Part shown: piece after piece, positions 52,120 through 53,422 of the stretch
How the letters are laid out: every line of letters begins with the position of its first letter
Numbering within the stretch: position 1 is the first letter of the stretch
Assembly (NCBI GenBank): GCA_024692605.1
Contig: JAILMQ010000246.1
Location: 1 to 53,422, forward strand
Direction: 5' to 3'
DNA from: Eubacterium sp.
Lineage (GTDB): Bacteria; Bacillota; Clostridia; Lachnospirales; Lachnospiraceae
DNA length: 53,422 nt
Notes under the pieces: model-generated
What the model saw: the letters and a program-made list of their open reading frames with translations, nothing else
What the model was told of the DNA's origin: nothing
Database searches by the model: none
Program-made: the position numbers and the translations under genes

Positions 52120-53422
52120 ATGGCAAATATAATTGATTATCTTGACTGGCGGGGAGATATAGGTTTTGATATCAGTCCCTTCAATGAGATTGACAATCTA
52201 ATTCTTTCACAGATGTGTTATACGGATTTTGAGGGTGTCATTACGCAGGATGACACCCTTTCTATCGTTGACACCGCAAGACTTTATTTTGAGATACATA
52301 CTGAGGAAGAGATTCTGGGTAGAGATACATTTTACAAGATGGCACCTATGGTGCTGAAAAAGGCTGCCAAGACTAAGCGGTTTCAGGAGGTGCAGCTAAA
52401 GAATTACATCAACCTAATCAGTATGGACAGAGAAGAGCAGTTTTCGGCCCTTACATTTGTCCTGCCTGATGGCATGCAGTATGTGGCCTTCAGAGGAACT
52501 GACAACACTCTGGTGGGCTGGAAGGAGGATTTTAACCTCTGCTTTATGAGCGAAACCGCCGGCCAGAAAAGAGCGGTGGAATATGTTAATTATTATTTCG
52601 ATTCTGAAGGTGGGGATATTATTCTTGGAGGACATTCCAAGGGTGGTAACTTTGCCATATATTCAGCGGCGTTTTGTGAGCAGCAGGTTCAAGACAGAAT
52701 CGTAGGTATATATTCCAACGATGGACCGGGATTCAGGGAGGAAATCCTTGAGACGGAGGAGTATAATACCATACTTCCTAAGATAAGATGCTTTATTCCT
52801 TCTGATTCCATGGTGGGAATTCTTCTGGAAAACCAGTGTGACTATGAGATAGTTAAGACTGATGCAAAGGGAATAAATCAGCATGATCCCATGTCCTGGC
52901 AGGTGCTGGGCGAAAAGTTTGTTCCGGCGGAAAAAAGAGGTGAAGGCAGTAAGCTGATAGATAAGACCATGGTGAAGTGGCTGTCGGAAATAAGCGATGA
53001 TGAAAGACAGGCCTTTATAGATACGGTTTTTGCAACCCTGGATAATTCCGGTGTAAAAACCATAAATGATCTCAGTGAAGGCGGGATTAAAAAACTGTCG
53101 GAGCTTGTGAAGAAGGTTAAGAGTCTGCCGGCGGATAAGCAGGCGGAAATGTCTTCCATCGTAAAGAGGTTTCTTCAGATTGGTAGTGACTATGCCTTTA
53201 CGGGAATCAAGGATAAGGTAAGGATTCCGCGAGAGAAAAAGAGAATCCGTAAGCAGATGATAGAAAGACGGAAGAAGCTTCCTAAGCTTCAGGTGAAGGA
53301 GCGGTCGGAAAACATTTGTCAAAAGATAGTTTCTTCAGAGGCCTATAAAAATGCTGAGAAGATTCTTGTTTACATGAGCATACAGAATGAGGTGAACATG
53401 AGTTACCTTATTAAGTCCGCCA
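52120..53422 (+). CDS. Mbeg1-like (DUF2974) protein fused to 5-formyltetrahydrofolate cyclo-ligase, partial
   Basis: This gene is missing from the ORF track because it runs off the window. From ATG 52120 (AGGG 9 nt upstream) the frame is open for 434 codons. Residues 1-365 resemble the DUF2974/Mbeg1-like alpha/beta hydrolase family: FRGTDNTLVGWKEDF and the nucleophile elbow GGHSKGGNFAIYSA (about 170-183). From about residue 370 the sequence changes to the N terminus of 5-formyltetrahydrofolate cyclo-ligase: KKRIRKQMIERRKKL, then AEKILVYMSIQNEVNM. That enzyme converts 5-formyl-THF to 5,10-methenyl-THF with ATP. The joint shows no stop or frame change. The 3' end is outside the window. Confidence 0.82.
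   Translation, partial: MANIIDYLDWRGDIGFDISPFNEIDNLILSQMCYTDFEGVITQDDTLSIVDTARLYFEIHTEEEILGRDTFYKMAPMVLKKAAKTKRFQEVQLKNYINLISMDREEQFSALTFVLPDGMQYVAFRGTDNTLVGWKEDFNLCFMSETAGQKRAVEYVNYYFDSEGGDIILGGHSKGGNFAIYSAAFCEQQVQDRIVGIYSNDGPGFREEILETEEYNTILPKIRCFIPSDSMVGILLENQCDYEIVKTDAKGINQHDPMSWQVLGEKFVPAEKRGEGSKLIDKTMVKWLSEISDDERQAFIDTVFATLDNSGVKTINDLSEGGIKKLSELVKKVKSLPADKQAEMSSIVKRFLQIGSDYAFTGIKDKVRIPREKKRIRKQMIERRKKLPKLQVKERSENICQKIVSSEAYKNAEKILVYMSIQNEVNMSYLIKSA

Overview
The window looks like ordinary chromosome from a low-GC, anaerobic Gram-positive bacterium of the Clostridia, most likely Lachnospiraceae (Butyrivibrio-like). The evidence is the pyruvate:ferredoxin oxidoreductase, the desulfoferrodoxin-type superoxide reductase, TTG/GTG starts behind strong AGGAGG-type ribosome binding sites, a very large secreted papain-family protease with a Lys-rich LRR tail, and c-di-AMP and YbbR genes in Firmicutes order. 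The assignment is by protein similarity recalled from memory; no search was run.

Layout. 1-7.4 kb: the end of pyruvate:ferredoxin oxidoreductase, a divergent glycerate kinase, two membrane-anchored proteins (one TPR-like), a polar amino acid ABC importer (permease, ATPase, lipoprotein) and a short-chain dehydrogenase. 7.4-17.5 kb: a histidine-kinase relic, thrS lacking the TGS domain, then a long co-directional block: two unknown membrane proteins, cdaA, cdaR, a sirtuin, glyA and ftsH. 17.5-24.4 kb: a 1459-residue surface protease, a GGDEF protein, a tRNA-Thr(CGU) followed on the same strand by an HD 5'-nucleotidase gene, and a truncated ATP-grasp gene. 24.5-32 kb: a MATE transporter fused to a kinase-like ATPase domain, superoxide reductase, a DUF5662 protein, dnaE and a SpoU methyltransferase. 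32-39.2 kb: a lysine riboswitch ahead of dapA, a small DUF protein, dapB, coaX, dusB, a 3D-SGNH cell-wall protein and thrC. 39.2-41.9 kb: a preQ0 pathway operon (queD, queE, folE, queC) behind a probable preQ1-type riboswitch/attenuator. 41.9-48.4 kb: a lipid kinase, then a surface-polysaccharide set (phosphoglycosyl transferase, two GT2 enzymes) that runs into a membrane protein and a binding-protein/VWA fusion. 48.5-53.4 kb: a small 59-residue CDS, purB, an esterase, an rfbD-like reductase and a Mbeg1-like protein fused to the start of 5-formyltetrahydrofolate cyclo-ligase, cut by the window end.

Two layers of structure lie outside the genes. First, there are RNA leaders: a well-matched lysine riboswitch with terminator before dapA, and a candidate preQ1 leader with mutually exclusive antiterminator and terminator before queD. 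Second, a family of 29-bp imperfect palindromes (core GGGGTC-A/T-GACCCC) occurs in five full copies and one half copy, all between 32.0 and 39.4 kb. Most sit 0-5 nt after a stop codon, and one pair, exactly reverse-complementary, brackets coaX. No phage, plasmid, IS transposase, CRISPR array or rRNA was seen. I did not find a clear-cut new defence or mobile system. The most unusual items are the palindrome family, the preQ1-like leader, the MATE-ATPase fusion and the Mbeg1/cyclo-ligase fusion.
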